Positions 9,518 through 19,755 are shown, counted from the first letter of the stretch. The stretch: DNA of 64,000 nt from an uncultured Verrucomicrobiae bacterium (GCA_951813855.1 OX638380.1:2930876-2994875); one strand, 5' to 3'. The notes: generated from the letters alone by a model not told the origin. Translations and numbers: made by a program.

Positions 9518-10095
9518 AACGGATCGGGATCTACGGCGGTTCGTTCGATCCGATTCATTGGGGACATTTACTGGCCGCTCAGGCCGCTTACGAGGAACTT
9601 TCGTTGGACCGATTGTTTTTCGTCCCGGCTTCGAGATCTCCATTCAAACCGGAACGGCGCCCGTTGGCGGCCGAGCAGCGCTTGCGCCTGATTCGGTTGG
9701 CCTTGGCGGGCAGCGACGGTTTCGAAGTTTGCGAAAGTGAATTGCAAGCGACGGGAGTATCGTTTACGATCAACACGGTTAGGCGTTTCGCCGGCGAGCA
9801 CCCCGACGCGGAATTAATCTGTCTGGTCGGTGCCGATCACGTAGGAACGCTTCCCGAATGGAAAGATGCCGAAGTTCTTTCGCAGGTGGCGAGTTTCGCG
9901 GTGATTCCTCGTCCGGGATTGCCGGGCCGGCGGCCTCCCGATTCGTTCGATTGCCGTTGGTTGCGGGGTTGGCCGATCGAGTTGTCCTCGTCCGAGATCC
10001 GGGAGCGGATTCGTCACGGCAAATCCATTCGCCGGATGGTCGATCCGGCAGTGGCCGACGCCATTCTTAGCGACGGACTTTATCAGGATGGCTGA
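9514..10095 (+). CDS. nadD: Nicotinate-nucleotide adenylyltransferase
   Basis: 193 residues from GTG 9514, overlapping the cstA stop by 4 bp. An ATG at 9558 is out of frame. It joins ATP and nicotinate mononucleotide to make deamido-NAD. The nucleotidyltransferase fingerprint is present: GGSFDPIHWGH at the N-terminus with the HxGH motif, FVPASRSPFK, LVGADHVGTLPEWKD, and ELSSSEIRERI near the C-terminus. The gene overlaps the following rsfS by 8 bp, a common nadD-rsfS pairing in bacteria. Confidence 0.95.
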   Translation: MKRIGIYGGSFDPIHWGHLLAAQAAYEELSLDRLFFVPASRSPFKPERRPLAAEQRLRLIRLALAGSDGFEVCESELQATGVSFTINTVRRFAGEHPDAELICLVGADHVGTLPEWKDAEVLSQVASFAVIPRPGLPGRRPPDSFDCRWLRGWPIELSSSEIRERIRHGKSIRRMVDPAVADAILSDGLYQDG

Positions 10096-10489
10096 ATCTC
10101 GACGGATGGAATCCCACCGGTTGGTCCAATATTGCTACGCTTACGCCGACGACCGCAAGGCAGTCGATCCCGTGATTTTGGAGGTCAAGGAACTCTCCTC
10201 GGTGACCGACTATTTTTTTCTGGTCACGGGTACCAGCGCTCCCCATTTGCGGGCGATCGTCGATACCGTCGTGGAGCGGCTCAAGCGGGATCAAGGGGTC
10301 AGGCCCTTGTCGTTGGACGGGAAAACTTCGGCTTCCTGGGTGGTGATCGATTACAACGACGTGATCGTTCACGTGATGTCCCGCGCTACGAGGGAACGTT
10401 ACGACTTGGAGTCGCTTTGGGGCGACTCGCCTCGCCTGAAGCCGCGCCGTCCCCGCGGGACCGGACGGGCCGCTTTGGCGTTGAAGTAA
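10088..10489 (+). CDS. rsfS: Ribosomal silencing factor RsfS
   Basis: 133 residues. RsfS binds ribosomal protein L14 and blocks subunit joining in starved cells. The core DYFFLVTGTSAPHLRAIVD, DGKTSASWVVIDYNDVIVHV and ERYDLESLWGD is typical of the Iojap/RsfS family. The C-terminus carries an extra basic tail (KPRRPRGTGR). ATG 10088 overlaps nadD by 8 bp. ATG 10106 is a possible alternative start. Confidence 0.94.
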   Translation: MAESRRMESHRLVQYCYAYADDRKAVDPVILEVKELSSVTDYFFLVTGTSAPHLRAIVDTVVERLKRDQGVRPLSLDGKTSASWVVIDYNDVIVHVMSRATRERYDLESLWGDSPRLKPRRPRGTGRAALALK

Positions 10490-10498
10490 ATTTTGGGG

Positions 10499-10786
10499 TT
10501 AGGTGTTGTCGTCCGTAAGTTCGGCTTCTAACTGCAGCATGTCGTCCAGAACCTGCCGGAATTGAGCGATACCCGGGGCGGGCAGGATAATGGTATCGCG
10601 GCGGCCGCCGACGTCTTCGGTGATGCGCAGGAAACGGCCGCGGGGATTTTTCTTTAACGTGAAGATGAAAGTTTTACGTTCGACCTGGATCGTCGCGGAA
10701 TTGATAATGTCTTCGTTGGAGGGATATTTCCCAGGTCGTCCGGGGTAGTGGTGGTCGTCGTAAGCAGAATATTCCCTCGAGGTCAT
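10499..10786 (-). CDS. PUR-domain single-strand nucleic acid binding protein (DUF3276)
   Basis: 95 residues from ATG 10786, preceded by a good ribosome binding site (gggagg). A longer frame to 10825 has none. The sequence SATIQVERKTFIFTLKKNPR followed by GRFLRITEDVGGRRDTI is the bacterial PUR-alpha/beta domain, which binds single-stranded DNA or RNA, as in the Borrelia protein BpuR. It converges on rsfS with a 9-bp gap. A regulatory or nucleoid role is inferred from the family only. Confidence 0.88.
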   Translation of the reverse strand: MTSREYSAYDDHHYPGRPGKYPSNEDIINSATIQVERKTFIFTLKKNPRGRFLRITEDVGGRRDTIILPAPGIAQFRQVLDDMLQLEAELTDDNT

Positions 10787-10975
10787 GGCATCCCTCCCTA
10801 AAGTTAACTGGCCCTGGTCAGACAATCGTGTGGCGGCAGTTTCGAAAATCTGGAATAGTTCGTCAATCCCTCAATGTCGGCGCCCCGCTCCCGGCCAGCC
10901 GTTCTTTCCGGGAATCCGAGATATTCCGGCCGCAACGCTTGACAATCGGCAGGCTTAATCGCTAGCTTCGAGGTT

Positions 10976-11545
10976 ATGAGATGTCTGTTTGTTTCGGTGA
11001 TTTTGGCCCTGTTTGTTTCGGTGATTTTGGCCGTTGCCTCACTGTCGCTGGTGGCTGACGAACCCAAGGGTCTTTACGAGATCGAATTGAAGACCATCGA
11101 GGGTAAAGCGGCGAAACTGAAGGACTACGAGGGCGACGTGTTGCTGATCGTCAATGTCGCTTCCGAGTGCGGTTTGACCCCTCAGTACAGTAAACTTCAG
11201 GAAGTGTTCGCCAAGTACCAGGAAAAGGGATTTAAAGTGCTCGGATTTCCCTGCAACGATTTCGGCAAGCAGGAGCCGGGCACCAACAAGGAGATCAAGC
11301 AATTCTGCACCACCCGTTATCAAGTGACGTTTCCGATGTTCGAGAAGCTGCACGTCAAGGGCGACAACCAGCATCCGCTCTACAAGGCGTTGACCGGCGA
11401 AACGTCGCCGTTCCCCGGAAACGTTATTTGGAACTTCGGCAAGTTTCTCGTCAATCGGGACGGTAAGATCATCCATCGTTTCAAGCCGAAAATCGCGCCG
11501 GATCACGCGACGGTGACCGAAGCGATCGAAAAGGCTCTCGAATAG
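10976..11545 (+). CDS. Glutathione-peroxidase family protein with signal peptide
   Basis: 189 residues. An N-terminal hydrophobic segment is followed by VADEPKG, suggesting export to the periplasm. The thiol peroxidase core is clear: VNVASECGLTPQY with peroxidatic Cys (not Sec), GFPCNDFGKQEPG with Gln and the second Cys, and VIWNFGKFLVNRDG with the Trp and Asn of the tetrad. It should reduce hydroperoxides, probably with thioredoxin-type donors. The signal sequence contains an exact 24-bp tandem duplication (10985-11008 and 11009-11032), giving LFVSVILA twice. Confidence 0.93.
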   Translation: MRCLFVSVILALFVSVILAVASLSLVADEPKGLYEIELKTIEGKAAKLKDYEGDVLLIVNVASECGLTPQYSKLQEVFAKYQEKGFKVLGFPCNDFGKQEPGTNKEIKQFCTTRYQVTFPMFEKLHVKGDNQHPLYKALTGETSPFPGNVIWNFGKFLVNRDGKIIHRFKPKIAPDHATVTEAIEKALE

Positions 11546-11650
11546 TTCGGAACAGTTTTTCCTTCGAAATACCGCCGCTTCGGACGACGTTTCGTTGACC
11601 TCGGCCGGCCGGTTCCGGAGCGACGCCAGGGGAGGATTATCCTCGCTTAA

Positions 11651-13375
11651 ATGGATCAAAATAACTTGCCGGATCCTGATTCCGGACCGGGACGCAAAGA
11701 GTCCCTAGAGCGGGCCCATTCTTCCGTGATGGTCGACGGGCCCGAACGCGCTCCCAGCCGGGCCATGCTTCACGCGGTCGGTTTCGAGAAGGCCGATTTC
11801 CGCAAGGCTCAAGTGGGCATCGCTTCCACTTGGAGCATGGTGACGCCTTGCAACATGCACATCGACCAGTTGGCCGTGCAGGTGAATCAGGGGGTCAATG
11901 CCGTCGGCGGCAAGGGAGTGGTCTTCAACACCATTACGATTTCCGACGGTATTTCCATGGGGACGTCGGGGATGAATTATTCGCTGGTGTCCCGCGAGGT
12001 GATCGCCGATTCCATCGAGACGGTGGCCGGGTGCGAGGGCTTCGACGGAGTCGTGGCGCTGGGAGGTTGCGATAAAAACATGCCGGGATGTTTGATGGCC
12101 CTGGCGCGATTGAACCGGCCGGCCGTATTCGTCTACGGAGGTACGATTTTACCGGGAGTGTATCAGGGCAAGGAGGTCGATATCGTTTCGGTTTTCGAAG
12201 CGGTCGGCAAGCATGCCGACGGCAAGATGGGCGACCAGGAACTGAACCGGCTGGAAGCCTGCGCCATTCCCGGACCGGGTTCGTGCGGAGGGATGTACAC
12301 GGCCAATACCATGGCGTCAGCCATCGAAGCGATGGGCATGAGTCTGCCGAACAGTTCGGCCCAAGCGGCGGTATCCAAGGACAAGCGTTCGGATTGCGAA
12401 CGGGCCGGTCAGGCGGTGATGGATTTGCTGAGGCGGGGTATCAGGCCGAGCGATATTCTTACTCGGGAAGCTTTCGAGAACGCTATCACGGTGGTGACCG
12501 CATTGGGCGGTTCGACCAACGCCGTGTTGCACTTATTGGCGATGGCTCATGACGCCTCCGTCAAGCTGACGCTGGACGACTTTACCCGAATCGGCAAACG
12601 GGTGCCCGTGCTTGCCGACCTTAAACCCAGCGGTCGCTACGTGATGGCCGAATTGGTCAGAATCGGCGGCACGGTTCCTCTGATGAAAAGATTGCTGGAC
12701 CACGGCTTGCTTCACGGGGGATGCTTGACCGTAACCGGCCAGACCTTGGCCAAGAATCTGGAGCAGTCTCCCGACTACCCGCCCGGTCAGGACGTGATTC
12801 GAGGCTTCGACGATCCGATCAAGCCGAACGGTCATCTGGTGGTGATGTACGGCAACCTGGCGACGACGGGAGCGGTGGCCAAGATCAGCGGCAAGGAAGG
12901 CTTGCGGTTCGTCGGCAAGGCGAAGGTTTTCGAATCGGAAGAATCGGCGCTTCAGGCCATCTTGGCCGGAACAATCGTCAAGGGCGACGTTGTGGTGATA
13001 CGTTATGAAGGTCCTCGGGGCGGCCCCGGCATGAGGGAAATGCTGTCGCCAACTTCCGCCATCATGGGGAGGGGACTCGGCAAGGACGTCGCTCTGATTA
13101 CCGACGGTCGTTTTTCGGGCGGCAGTCACGGGTTTGTGGTCGGCCACGTCACTCCGGAAGCCAGCGACGGCGGTCTGCTGGCATTCGTCCAAGACGGCGA
13201 TTCGATCACGATCGACGCGAAGGAACGCACCCTCACTTTAGACCTTCCGGAATCCGAAATCGACAATCGCCGTTTGGGATGGCAGCCCAAACCGAAACCT
13301 TCCCGGGGAGTACTGGCCAAGTACGCCCGCACGGTCAGTTCGGCACATTTGGGGGCGGTCACGGACGGTTTTTGA
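11651..13375 (+). CDS. ilvD: Dihydroxy-acid dehydratase
   Basis: 574 residues, full length for the family. It dehydrates 2,3-dihydroxy acids to 2-keto acids in branched-chain amino acid synthesis using an iron-sulfur cluster. Cluster and active-site motifs are visible: [60 protein letters not shown] and [17 protein letters not shown]. The first ~35 residues are a polar extension. It stands alone, 105 bp after the peroxidase gene, with no other ilv gene in view. Confidence 0.96.
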   Translation: MDQNNLPDPDSGPGRKESLERAHSSVMVDGPERAPSRAMLHAVGFEKADFRKAQVGIASTWSMVTPCNMHIDQLAVQVNQGVNAVGGKGVVFNTITISDGISMGTSGMNYSLVSREVIADSIETVAGCEGFDGVVALGGCDKNMPGCLMALARLNRPAVFVYGGTILPGVYQGKEVDIVSVFEAVGKHADGKMGDQELNRLEACAIPGPGSCGGMYTANTMASAIEAMGMSLPNSSAQAAVSKDKRSDCERAGQAVMDLLRRGIRPSDILTREAFENAITVVTALGGSTNAVLHLLAMAHDASVKLTLDDFTRIGKRVPVLADLKPSGRYVMAELVRIGGTVPLMKRLLDHGLLHGGCLTVTGQTLAKNLEQSPDYPPGQDVIRGFDDPIKPNGHLVVMYGNLATTGAVAKISGKEGLRFVGKAKVFESEESALQAILAGTIVKGDVVVIRYEGPRGGPGMREMLSPTSAIMGRGLGKDVALITDGRFSGGSHGFVVGHVTPEASDGGLLAFVQDGDSITIDAKERTLTLDLPESEIDNRRLGWQPKPKPSRGVLAKYARTVSSAHLGAVTDGF

Positions 13376-13857
13376 TCGAGTTGTCTTCTTCGAGCTCGGC
13401 GCCCGGGGCGCCGTTTTTCGACAACCGGTTCATGCGGATTGACGGCGGTTCAGAATGTCCTGCCGTAATTGGCGGAACCGAGCGCGTTGCGGCTCTCTCC
13501 CATCTTCGACGTTTTACTTTATGGGATGCTTTGGATCAGGGCTTTTCCAGGTGATGATCCAGTGGATGCCATTGATCGGTAACGGAACGTCGCTTACCGG
13601 CCGATCCGGGTTCGATTTCGTCTCCGATGCGGCGAGTATCGTTACGGGCGATTAGCGTTAGGCGTTAAAACGTAACGGAAGAGGCGTCGCAGGAAAGCCG
13701 GGAACCGCTCCGGTCGGACAGCCGGGTTTTCTAAACGAAACGGTCCTCACGGGAGGCGGTTTCGCCGGGTTCATGGCTTGACTAGTCCAGAGTACCCCGC
13801 ATGTTACCGGTTCGGCGAATCGGTTCGATTCTCCGGTAGGATTACGATAGCGAGATA
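13376..13857. other. Intergenic stretch, nothing recognised
   Basis: About 480 bp between ilvD and the AAA ATPase. Only short unsupported ORFs are present, and no convincing terminator or RNA structure was found. Confidence 0.4.
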
Positions 13858-15581
13858 ATGAAACTGATACGAATAGAGATGGAGAATTTCAAGAGCGTCG
13901 GCAGGCGCCAAGAGGTAGAGATTCGACCCGTCACCTTATTGTTCGGGCATAACAACGCGGGCAAGAGTGCCGTCTTGCAAGCGCTTGCCTACCAGCGCGA
14001 TATCCTGAAACAGGGCAGAGCGGATCTGAAGGTGACTACCGATGGAGGCGTCCTTGATCACGGCAGCTTTTCCAATTTGGTTCACGGGCGAGAACTCGAT
14101 CGAGCGATCATTCTCAAATCCGTTTTTGACGTGCGTCAGTCCCGAACGTCCTTTTTGCCGGTTTATTCGCAACCCGAAGTCATCGGCGGGACCGAGGCGA
14201 AGGAAGTGGATATTCGTTATCTTCGGGGAATCGGAAACGACGAAGTAACCCGGGATCCGCCGCCGGGCGTTGAATCGGTGGCTGTCGAAACGGAAATCAG
14301 TTGGAACTCTGAATGGCATCGCGCCTTCGTTTCGCGGCTCACCTTGGACATGAACGGCAAGCCGATCGTGGAAATTACGGCGTCGAAGAATGGGGCCAGT
14401 CAGTTGTTGAAAATCTATTTCGACCATGAACTCAATCGGCATCCTGACGGCGAGGGCTTGGAATCGCCGTTCGAACGCCGGGTCTGGCAGCTGGCCGAAA
14501 AAGCCGCCTCTCAATTGCCGAAACCCAAGGAGCGATCCTTCGGGCCTGGCGACGGCATCCGGGTTTTTGCGGATTATTTGTGCCTGACCGTCGAGACGAA
14601 GGGCGACGCGATGCCGCCGTTCGAGAGGCGACTCAACGTTCAATTTCGAACCTTGGACGATTTGACCGGCTCGGAACGGAAACCGGCCGGCGAGCCGGTG
14701 TTCGACCGCGTGGTGCACGGACTCTTGACCGAACAGATTTTCGGTCCGTTGCTCGTCGCCAAGGAGAGTCTTTCGGCAATGAAACATTTCGGGGCCGCAC
14801 CCGGGAATCTCCCGAAGGAATTCGGTTTCCGCAAATTCGCCGCTGCGAAGTGTCGGGAAGACGGTCGGGAAGACGGTTGGGAGGCTTGGGATCTTAACTT
14901 TCAGGAAACTGATTGCGCTTTGATAGACGAGGTGAATCGTTGGCTATCGGACAAAGACAAATTGAATGTCGGGTGTCGATTCGATCGCGAAGTGTTCGAA
15001 GAAATTCCCGTATCGAGAGGAGCCGAAAACGTTCGAGAAGAGGTCCCCGGGAACCGGACGGCCTCTGACGCATCCTCTTCTATTTCCGCCGATAATCCGC
15101 TTCGCGTCAGAGTCGGTTTGTACGATTGCGTCCATGATATCCGAGTGCCCCCCGGGAACTCGGTGTTGGCCTGACTCGACTGATACCTCTCGTGATCGGC
15201 GCACTGAGCAATCGTCAGGGTTTATTGACAATCGATAAACCTGAATATAGCTTGCACCCGGTCGTTCAAGTCGCCCTCGGGGATTGGTTCATCTATTTGG
15301 CTCGAACGGAATCGGCTGTTCGGAACGAGTCCAGAACACTGGTCGTGGAAACGCATAGTGAACATCTTATCCTGCGGATATTGCGGCGCATCACAGAAGC
15401 TTTCGAAGGAAAATTGCCGGAGGGATTTGAAGGGATCGATCCGGAAGATTTGTCAGTGACTTACTTTCTGAAAAAAAGCGGTATCACCGGAATCAGACGG
15501 TTGCGGGTTACTCAACAGGGTGGTTTTTTCGACAATTGGCCGGAAGGTTTATTCGAAGAACGTTACGAGGAACTGTTTTAA
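13858..15581 (+). pseudogene. AAA-family ATPase (DUF3696 type), split by a frameshift in a C6 run
   Basis: The N-terminal part has the ABC-like AAA fold found in overcoming-lysogenization-type ATPases: MKLIRIEMENFKSVG, then a P-loop in LFGHNNAGKSAVLQAL. The frame ends at 15174. The second part starts in another frame and carries the D-loop-like TLVVETHSEHLILRILRRI and the DUF3696 end DNWPEGLFEERYEELF. Adding one C to the run at 15148-15153 joins the parts through ELGVGLTRLIPLVIG, the expected signature region. The merged protein would be about 574 residues. The function is unknown. Relatives occur alone or in defence-like loci. Real mutation, phase variation or a sequencing indel are all possible. 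Confidence 0.82.
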
Positions 15582-15681
15582 TTCCTGCGGCGAAGCGATA
15601 GTTGTATTAGGATGTCCGAAACTTTGAATATGTTGTGCTTAGTCAATTTTCGATCGAAGAGCGAGTAGCTTCCCGTTCAGG

Positions 15682-16413
15682 ATGACCGAGCGGTTTTGGT
15701 TATCGAGGGCGAACGCCAGAACCTTCGGGTTGATCTTGTTGGGCCTGGCCGTGATCGGAATAGCTGCCGGGTTTTATTTTTTCGGTGACTTGCTGAGTCT
15801 CGAAAATTTAGCGCTTCGCGAACGAGAGTTGCGTCAATGGCAGGAAAATCATTTGTTTCAGGCGGTCGCTCTGTCGTTCGTTATTTATGTCGTTATCGTC
15901 GGCGTTGCCTTGCCGGGAGCCACCGTAATGACGGTAGTCCTGGCATGGTTGTTCGGGTTCTGGATCGCTTTGCCGTTGGTCAGTTTCGCTTCGACCTTGG
16001 GAGCTTCGATCGCCCTTTTGGGTTGCCGATTTCTTTTCGGAGAACGATTGCGAAGCAACACCGGCCCGAATCTTGAGAAGCATATTCGAGCGTTCGAGGC
16101 CGAGGGCGTTTATTATCTGTTTGCCTTGCGCTTGTTTGCGGGAGTCCCTTTTTTCGTGATCAATCTGGCTATGGGAGTGACCAAGATTCGGTTAAGGACT
16201 TTTTGGTGGGTCAGCCAAGTCGGTATGCTTCCCGGGACTGTGGTTTACGCCTATTTCGGAGCTTCCCTGCCGTCGCTGGAGCGGTTGGCGGAGCGGGGGA
16301 TGGGCGGCATATTGTCATGGCCGTTGCTGCTGTCCTTAACCTTGTTGGGTGTTTTTCCGCTCGCGATCAAACGCCTCGCTTCCCGTTTTGGCAAAACCCG
16401 TCGGCCGACGTGA
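15682..16413 (+). CDS. TVP38/TMEM64 (DedA-like) membrane protein
   Basis: 243 residues with about six membrane segments. The VTT-domain core is visible: GATVMTVVLAWLFGFW, ALLGCRFLFGERL, and the re-entrant region LRLFAGVPFFVINLAMGV followed by LPGTVVYAYFG. Members are thought to move lipids across the membrane, and some are linked to metal or selenite handling. The next gene, a mercuric-reductase-like flavoprotein, begins 12 bp downstream. The two families are often adjacent or fused, so they probably act together. Confidence 0.88.
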   Translation: MTERFWLSRANARTFGLILLGLAVIGIAAGFYFFGDLLSLENLALRERELRQWQENHLFQAVALSFVIYVVIVGVALPGATVMTVVLAWLFGFWIALPLVSFASTLGASIALLGCRFLFGERLRSNTGPNLEKHIRAFEAEGVYYLFALRLFAGVPFFVINLAMGVTKIRLRTFWWVSQVGMLPGTVVYAYFGASLPSLERLAERGMGGILSWPLLLSLTLLGVFPLAIKRLASRFGKTRRPT

Positions 16414-16425
16414 ACGAATTTCTCG

Positions 16426-17985
16426 ATGACTAATTTCGATTCCATGGATCTTCGGGACGAGCATGACCGGAAATTGGTGGCCAGGGTTCGTCCTGAAGCC
16501 TACCGGAATCCCGAACCGGCCGACGTTTATGATTTAGTCGTGATCGGAGCCGGAACGGCGGGATTGGTGGCGGCCGCCGGCGCGGCGGGGTTGAACGCAC
16601 GGGTGGCTTTGATAGAGCGAGACCTGATGGGAGGCGATTGTCTGAACGTGGGGTGCGTGCCTTCCAAATTGATGATCTCCTCGGCTCGAGCGGTAACCGA
16701 AATCAAACAGGCAGCCGGATTAGGGATTAGTATTTCCGGTGAACCGAAAGTCGATTTTTCCGAGGTGATGACCCGGATGCGGCGCTTGCGTAGCGACCTG
16801 AGCTCTCATGATTCGGTCGAGCGGTTTACGGAATTGGGAGTTGACGTCTTTTTGGGACCGGGCCGCTTCGTCGATTGCACTTCCGTCGAGGTCGGCGGCC
16901 GGATTCTTCGATTTGTTAAGGCCGTTATTTGTACCGGTTCGCGGGCTTCGGTTCCGGCGATTCCGGGACTGGATCAAGTTTCGTTCGACACCAATGAAAC
17001 GATATTCTCCTTTACCGAACTGCCCGAACGGCTGGGAATCGTCGGGGCCGGATTTATCGGGTGCGAGATGGCTCAGACTTTTTCTCGGTTGGGTTCGCGT
17101 GTCAGCTTGTTCGCTTCGGAACGGGGAGTGATGCCGATGGAAAGCCGGGATGCGGCCGAGATCGTGATCCGGGGGTTGCACGAAGACGGAGTCCGGATTT
17201 TCACTCATGGTCGTCGGCTCGAATTCGAGGCTGACGGGCAAGGCATCCGGGTTCAAGAACGGAACGGCGACGCCGAACGAAAGGAGACGGTGGACCGGCT
17301 GTTGATCGCTACTGGGCGCACGCCGAATCTGGAAGGTCTGGAACTAGAGAAAGCGGAAGTTCGTTATTCGGACCAAGGGATCGTTATCGATGATTTTTTT
17401 CGCACCTCGAACTCCCGGATTTACGCTTCGGGCGACGTTTGTTCCCGGCATCGGTTCACCCATGCCGTCGATATCATGTCCCGGTCGGTCTTGGCCAACG
17501 CTCTTTTCAAGGGACGCAAGCGCTACAGCCGACTGGTGATTCCTCGGTGTCTTTACACGCACCCCGAATTGGCTCATGTCGGAGTTGAACCGGGGGGATT
17601 AGACGATCAGGGACGAAAGTTCACGGAGTTGACCCTGCCGTTGAGCGACATGGATCGGGCGGTTATCGACGGTCGAACCGATGGTTTCATCCGGGTTTAT
17701 TTGAAACAGAACAGCGATCGGATACTCGGAGCGACGATCGTGTCGGACAATGCTAAAGATCTGATCGGTTTGTTCACTATCGCCATCACGCGACAGATCG
17801 GCTTGGGAGCGTTTTCCCGTATGGTCTTTCCGTATCCCAGTTACGCGGAGGCCATCCGTAAATTGGCGGACAAGTATCAGAAGTCCAGATTGAATCCGAC
17901 GCTGCACCGGTTGATCGGCAAGTGGCACGGACTGAATCGTTACCTGTTCAAGAAACTCAATCGTCTCGGGAAGGGGAGTTCGTAA
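16426..17985 (+). CDS. Mercuric-reductase-like pyridine nucleotide-disulfide oxidoreductase
   Basis: 519 residues. The FAD-binding motif VIGAGTAGLVAAAGAAG is followed by the redox-active GGDCLNVGCVPSKLM (CxxxxC). The NAD(P)H motif GIVGAGFIGCEMAQTFSRLG, the second FAD motif IYASGDVC and the dimerisation domain with HPELAHVGVE complete the fold. There is no N-terminal HMA domain. The C-terminus ends in a basic tail and lacks the vicinal Cys pair of true mercuric reductase, so mercury is probably not the substrate. It follows the TVP38 gene by 12 bp in the same operon. Confidence 0.9.
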   Translation: MTNFDSMDLRDEHDRKLVARVRPEAYRNPEPADVYDLVVIGAGTAGLVAAAGAAGLNARVALIERDLMGGDCLNVGCVPSKLMISSARAVTEIKQAAGLGISISGEPKVDFSEVMTRMRRLRSDLSSHDSVERFTELGVDVFLGPGRFVDCTSVEVGGRILRFVKAVICTGSRASVPAIPGLDQVSFDTNETIFSFTELPERLGIVGAGFIGCEMAQTFSRLGSRVSLFASERGVMPMESRDAAEIVIRGLHEDGVRIFTHGRRLEFEADGQGIRVQERNGDAERKETVDRLLIATGRTPNLEGLELEKAEVRYSDQGIVIDDFFRTSNSRIYASGDVCSRHRFTHAVDIMSRSVLANALFKGRKRYSRLVIPRCLYTHPELAHVGVEPGGLDDQGRKFTELTLPLSDMDRAVIDGRTDGFIRVYLKQNSDRILGATIVSDNAKDLIGLFTIAITRQIGLGAFSRMVFPYPSYAEAIRKLADKYQKSRLNPTLHRLIGKWHGLNRYLFKKLNRLGKGSS

Positions 17986-18040
17986 GTCTAGGACATCGAT
18001 TCGAGAATTGCTCGGGGTTGCCGAAGCGAGAAGCCGGAAT

Positions 18041-18067
18041 GCGGTCGTATGACGACCGCCGGTTTTT
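18041..18067 (+). terminator. Rho-independent terminator after the oxidoreductase gene
   Basis: A perfect 8-bp stem, gcggtcgt and acgaccgc, closes an atg loop and is followed by cggttttt. It lies 55 bp after the stop of the TVP38/oxidoreductase unit, and the next gene converges from the other strand. Confidence 0.75.
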
Positions 18068-18101
18068 CGCTAGGCCGGGAACGGCCAAACCGCCGATTCG
18101 G

Positions 18102-18779
18102 CTAATCCGATTTGTCCTTGTTCTTCTCCTTCGGTTTCTTTTTTTTGCTCTCCATCCAGGATTGGAAAGCCAAGCCGATGACGAAAAAGACCAGAGCGAA
18201 CACCCCTTGCAACCAAAGTTCCACCGGAATGAGGTGACCCAATAAGGCCGCTCCGGAAAGGGCGGAGAGCAGGACCAAGGACCAATCGAAGATTTTGATC
18301 ACCAATAACAACCCCAACAGACAACCCCCGCAAAGGCCGACCAACGGCCACGGCTTTACAAAGAAAGCGTCAATCAGGAGATAGCCGAGCAGACCCCCGA
18401 TGCAGATGCCGGCAATTTGCAAGGCGAGTCGATGGAGGACATAACAGATGAACGCGGCGGTCGCGCCGGTCACCACCGGAATGACGAATTTCAACCAGTC
18501 CGGTTCTTGGGGAATGACTTCGAGCCCGAGCCAAGCTCCGGCGACCAAACTGAGCAAGATCAGGATAATCCAGTACAGTTTTTTGCCGAAAAGCAACAGC
18601 AGGCCGCCGGCCACGGCCAGATAGACGGAGTCGATTTGTTTGAAATCCACGGCTAAATTCGCCAGAAATCCCAAGGCTTGCGGTAAGATTTCTTCCGACC
18701 AATTCATCGGTTTAAACTGATTCGCTGTAGCCGTCGCCGGTGACGGTCGGGGTGCCGATCCGTCTGAGGCGGGAATCAT
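18102..18779 (-). CDS. DUF4203/TMEM198-like integral membrane protein
   Basis: 225 residues. A soluble N-terminus of about 45 residues precedes six or seven hydrophobic segments rich in Gly, Leu and Ile (VYLAVAGGLLLLFGKKLYW, then GGLLGYLLIDAFFVKPWPLV), and a strongly basic tail KKKKPKEKNKDK ends the protein. The arrangement resembles the DUF4203/TMEM198 family, whose bacterial role is unknown. The start could also be the internal ATG at 18707 (MNWSEEIL), which is closer to the first helix. Confidence 0.7.
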   Translation of the reverse strand: MIPASDGSAPRPSPATATANQFKPMNWSEEILPQALGFLANLAVDFKQIDSVYLAVAGGLLLLFGKKLYWIILILLSLVAGAWLGLEVIPQEPDWLKFVIPVVTGATAAFICYVLHRLALQIAGICIGGLLGYLLIDAFFVKPWPLVGLCGGCLLGLLLVIKIFDWSLVLLSALSGAALLGHLIPVELWLQGVFALVFFVIGLAFQSWMESKKKKPKEKNKDKSD

Positions 18780-18855
18780 ATCCGAGCGATGTCGGAAATT
18801 CGAATGTTTTCGTGAATTCGTTGAGGAATGTCCGAGGGGATTTTATGCTCCGGAC

Positions 18856-19755
18856 GTGACCGACGCTCAGACCGCAAAGTTAGTTCGCTTGTTGAGAGAA
18901 CGGACTAAGCCGTTGATTTCGGAGCCTGCCGACGTCGTGGAGCGCTTGCCTGAAGAACCGGTTCCTATCAGGGCAGTGCTGTTTGACGTCTACGGTACTC
19001 TCATCGGTTCCGGAGTCGGCGATATCGGAACGGCTCAGCCGGTTCGGCAAGGTGAAATCATCGATCGGCTGCTTCGCGATACCGGAACGATCACGAAGGA
19101 TCGACTCGGTCCCGAGGAATACGCCGAAGAGTTTCTGAATCAGATTCAATCGGAACACGAGCGATCCCGGGCTCGGGGTATCGTTTATCCCGAAGTGGAT
19201 ATTCTCGAAGTTTGGGAAACTCTGCTTGGCCGCTGGACTGATGGCGATCGGTTCGATTCGTTGGCCTTGAGTCGTTTGGCCCTTGAATTCGAATGCGCGA
19301 TCAATCCGGTTTGGCCCAATCCGGGATGTCGGCAATTGCTCTCGCAATGTCGGCGACTGGGCTTGCCGATGGGGATTATTTCCAACGCGCAATTCTACAC
19401 TCCCTTGTTGATGGAGGCGCTGCTGGAACAGTCGTTAGGAGAATTGGGTTTTGAGCCGGGTTTGCAAATTTGGTCGTACCGGGAGCGCCGGGCGAAACCC
19501 GACCCGGAATTGGGAGAACAAATGGTTCGAAGCTTGCGAAAGGAACACGGAATTGAGCCCGGGGAAACTCTGTTCATCGGCAACGATATGCTCAACGACA
19601 TGCTGTTGGCCGAGCGGGCGGGATTTCGGGGAGTGCTGTATGCCGGGGATTCGCGTTCCTTCAGGCCTCGGTCTGGAGATGATCGCTGCCGTGATTGCCG
19701 GCCCTATGCAGTGGTTACTTCGCTTTCCCGAGTTGGACGATTGCTTCCCTCGTGA
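18856..19755 (+). CDS. HAD-superfamily hydrolase
   Basis: 299 residues from GTG 18856. Haloacid dehalogenase motifs are present: I, LFDVYGTLIG with the nucleophile Asp; II, GIISNAQ; III, the Lys of RRAKPDPELG; IV, FIGNDMLNDM. A helical cap lies between motifs I and II. The DxYGT form of motif I is seen in both dehalogenases and phosphatases. About 40 residues precede the core. The substrate cannot be predicted. Confidence 0.85.
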   Translation: MTDAQTAKLVRLLRERTKPLISEPADVVERLPEEPVPIRAVLFDVYGTLIGSGVGDIGTAQPVRQGEIIDRLLRDTGTITKDRLGPEEYAEEFLNQIQSEHERSRARGIVYPEVDILEVWETLLGRWTDGDRFDSLALSRLALEFECAINPVWPNPGCRQLLSQCRRLGLPMGIISNAQFYTPLLMEALLEQSLGELGFEPGLQIWSYRERRAKPDPELGEQMVRSLRKEHGIEPGETLFIGNDMLNDMLLAERAGFRGVLYAGDSRSFRPRSGDDRCRDCRPYAVVTSLSRVGRLLPS

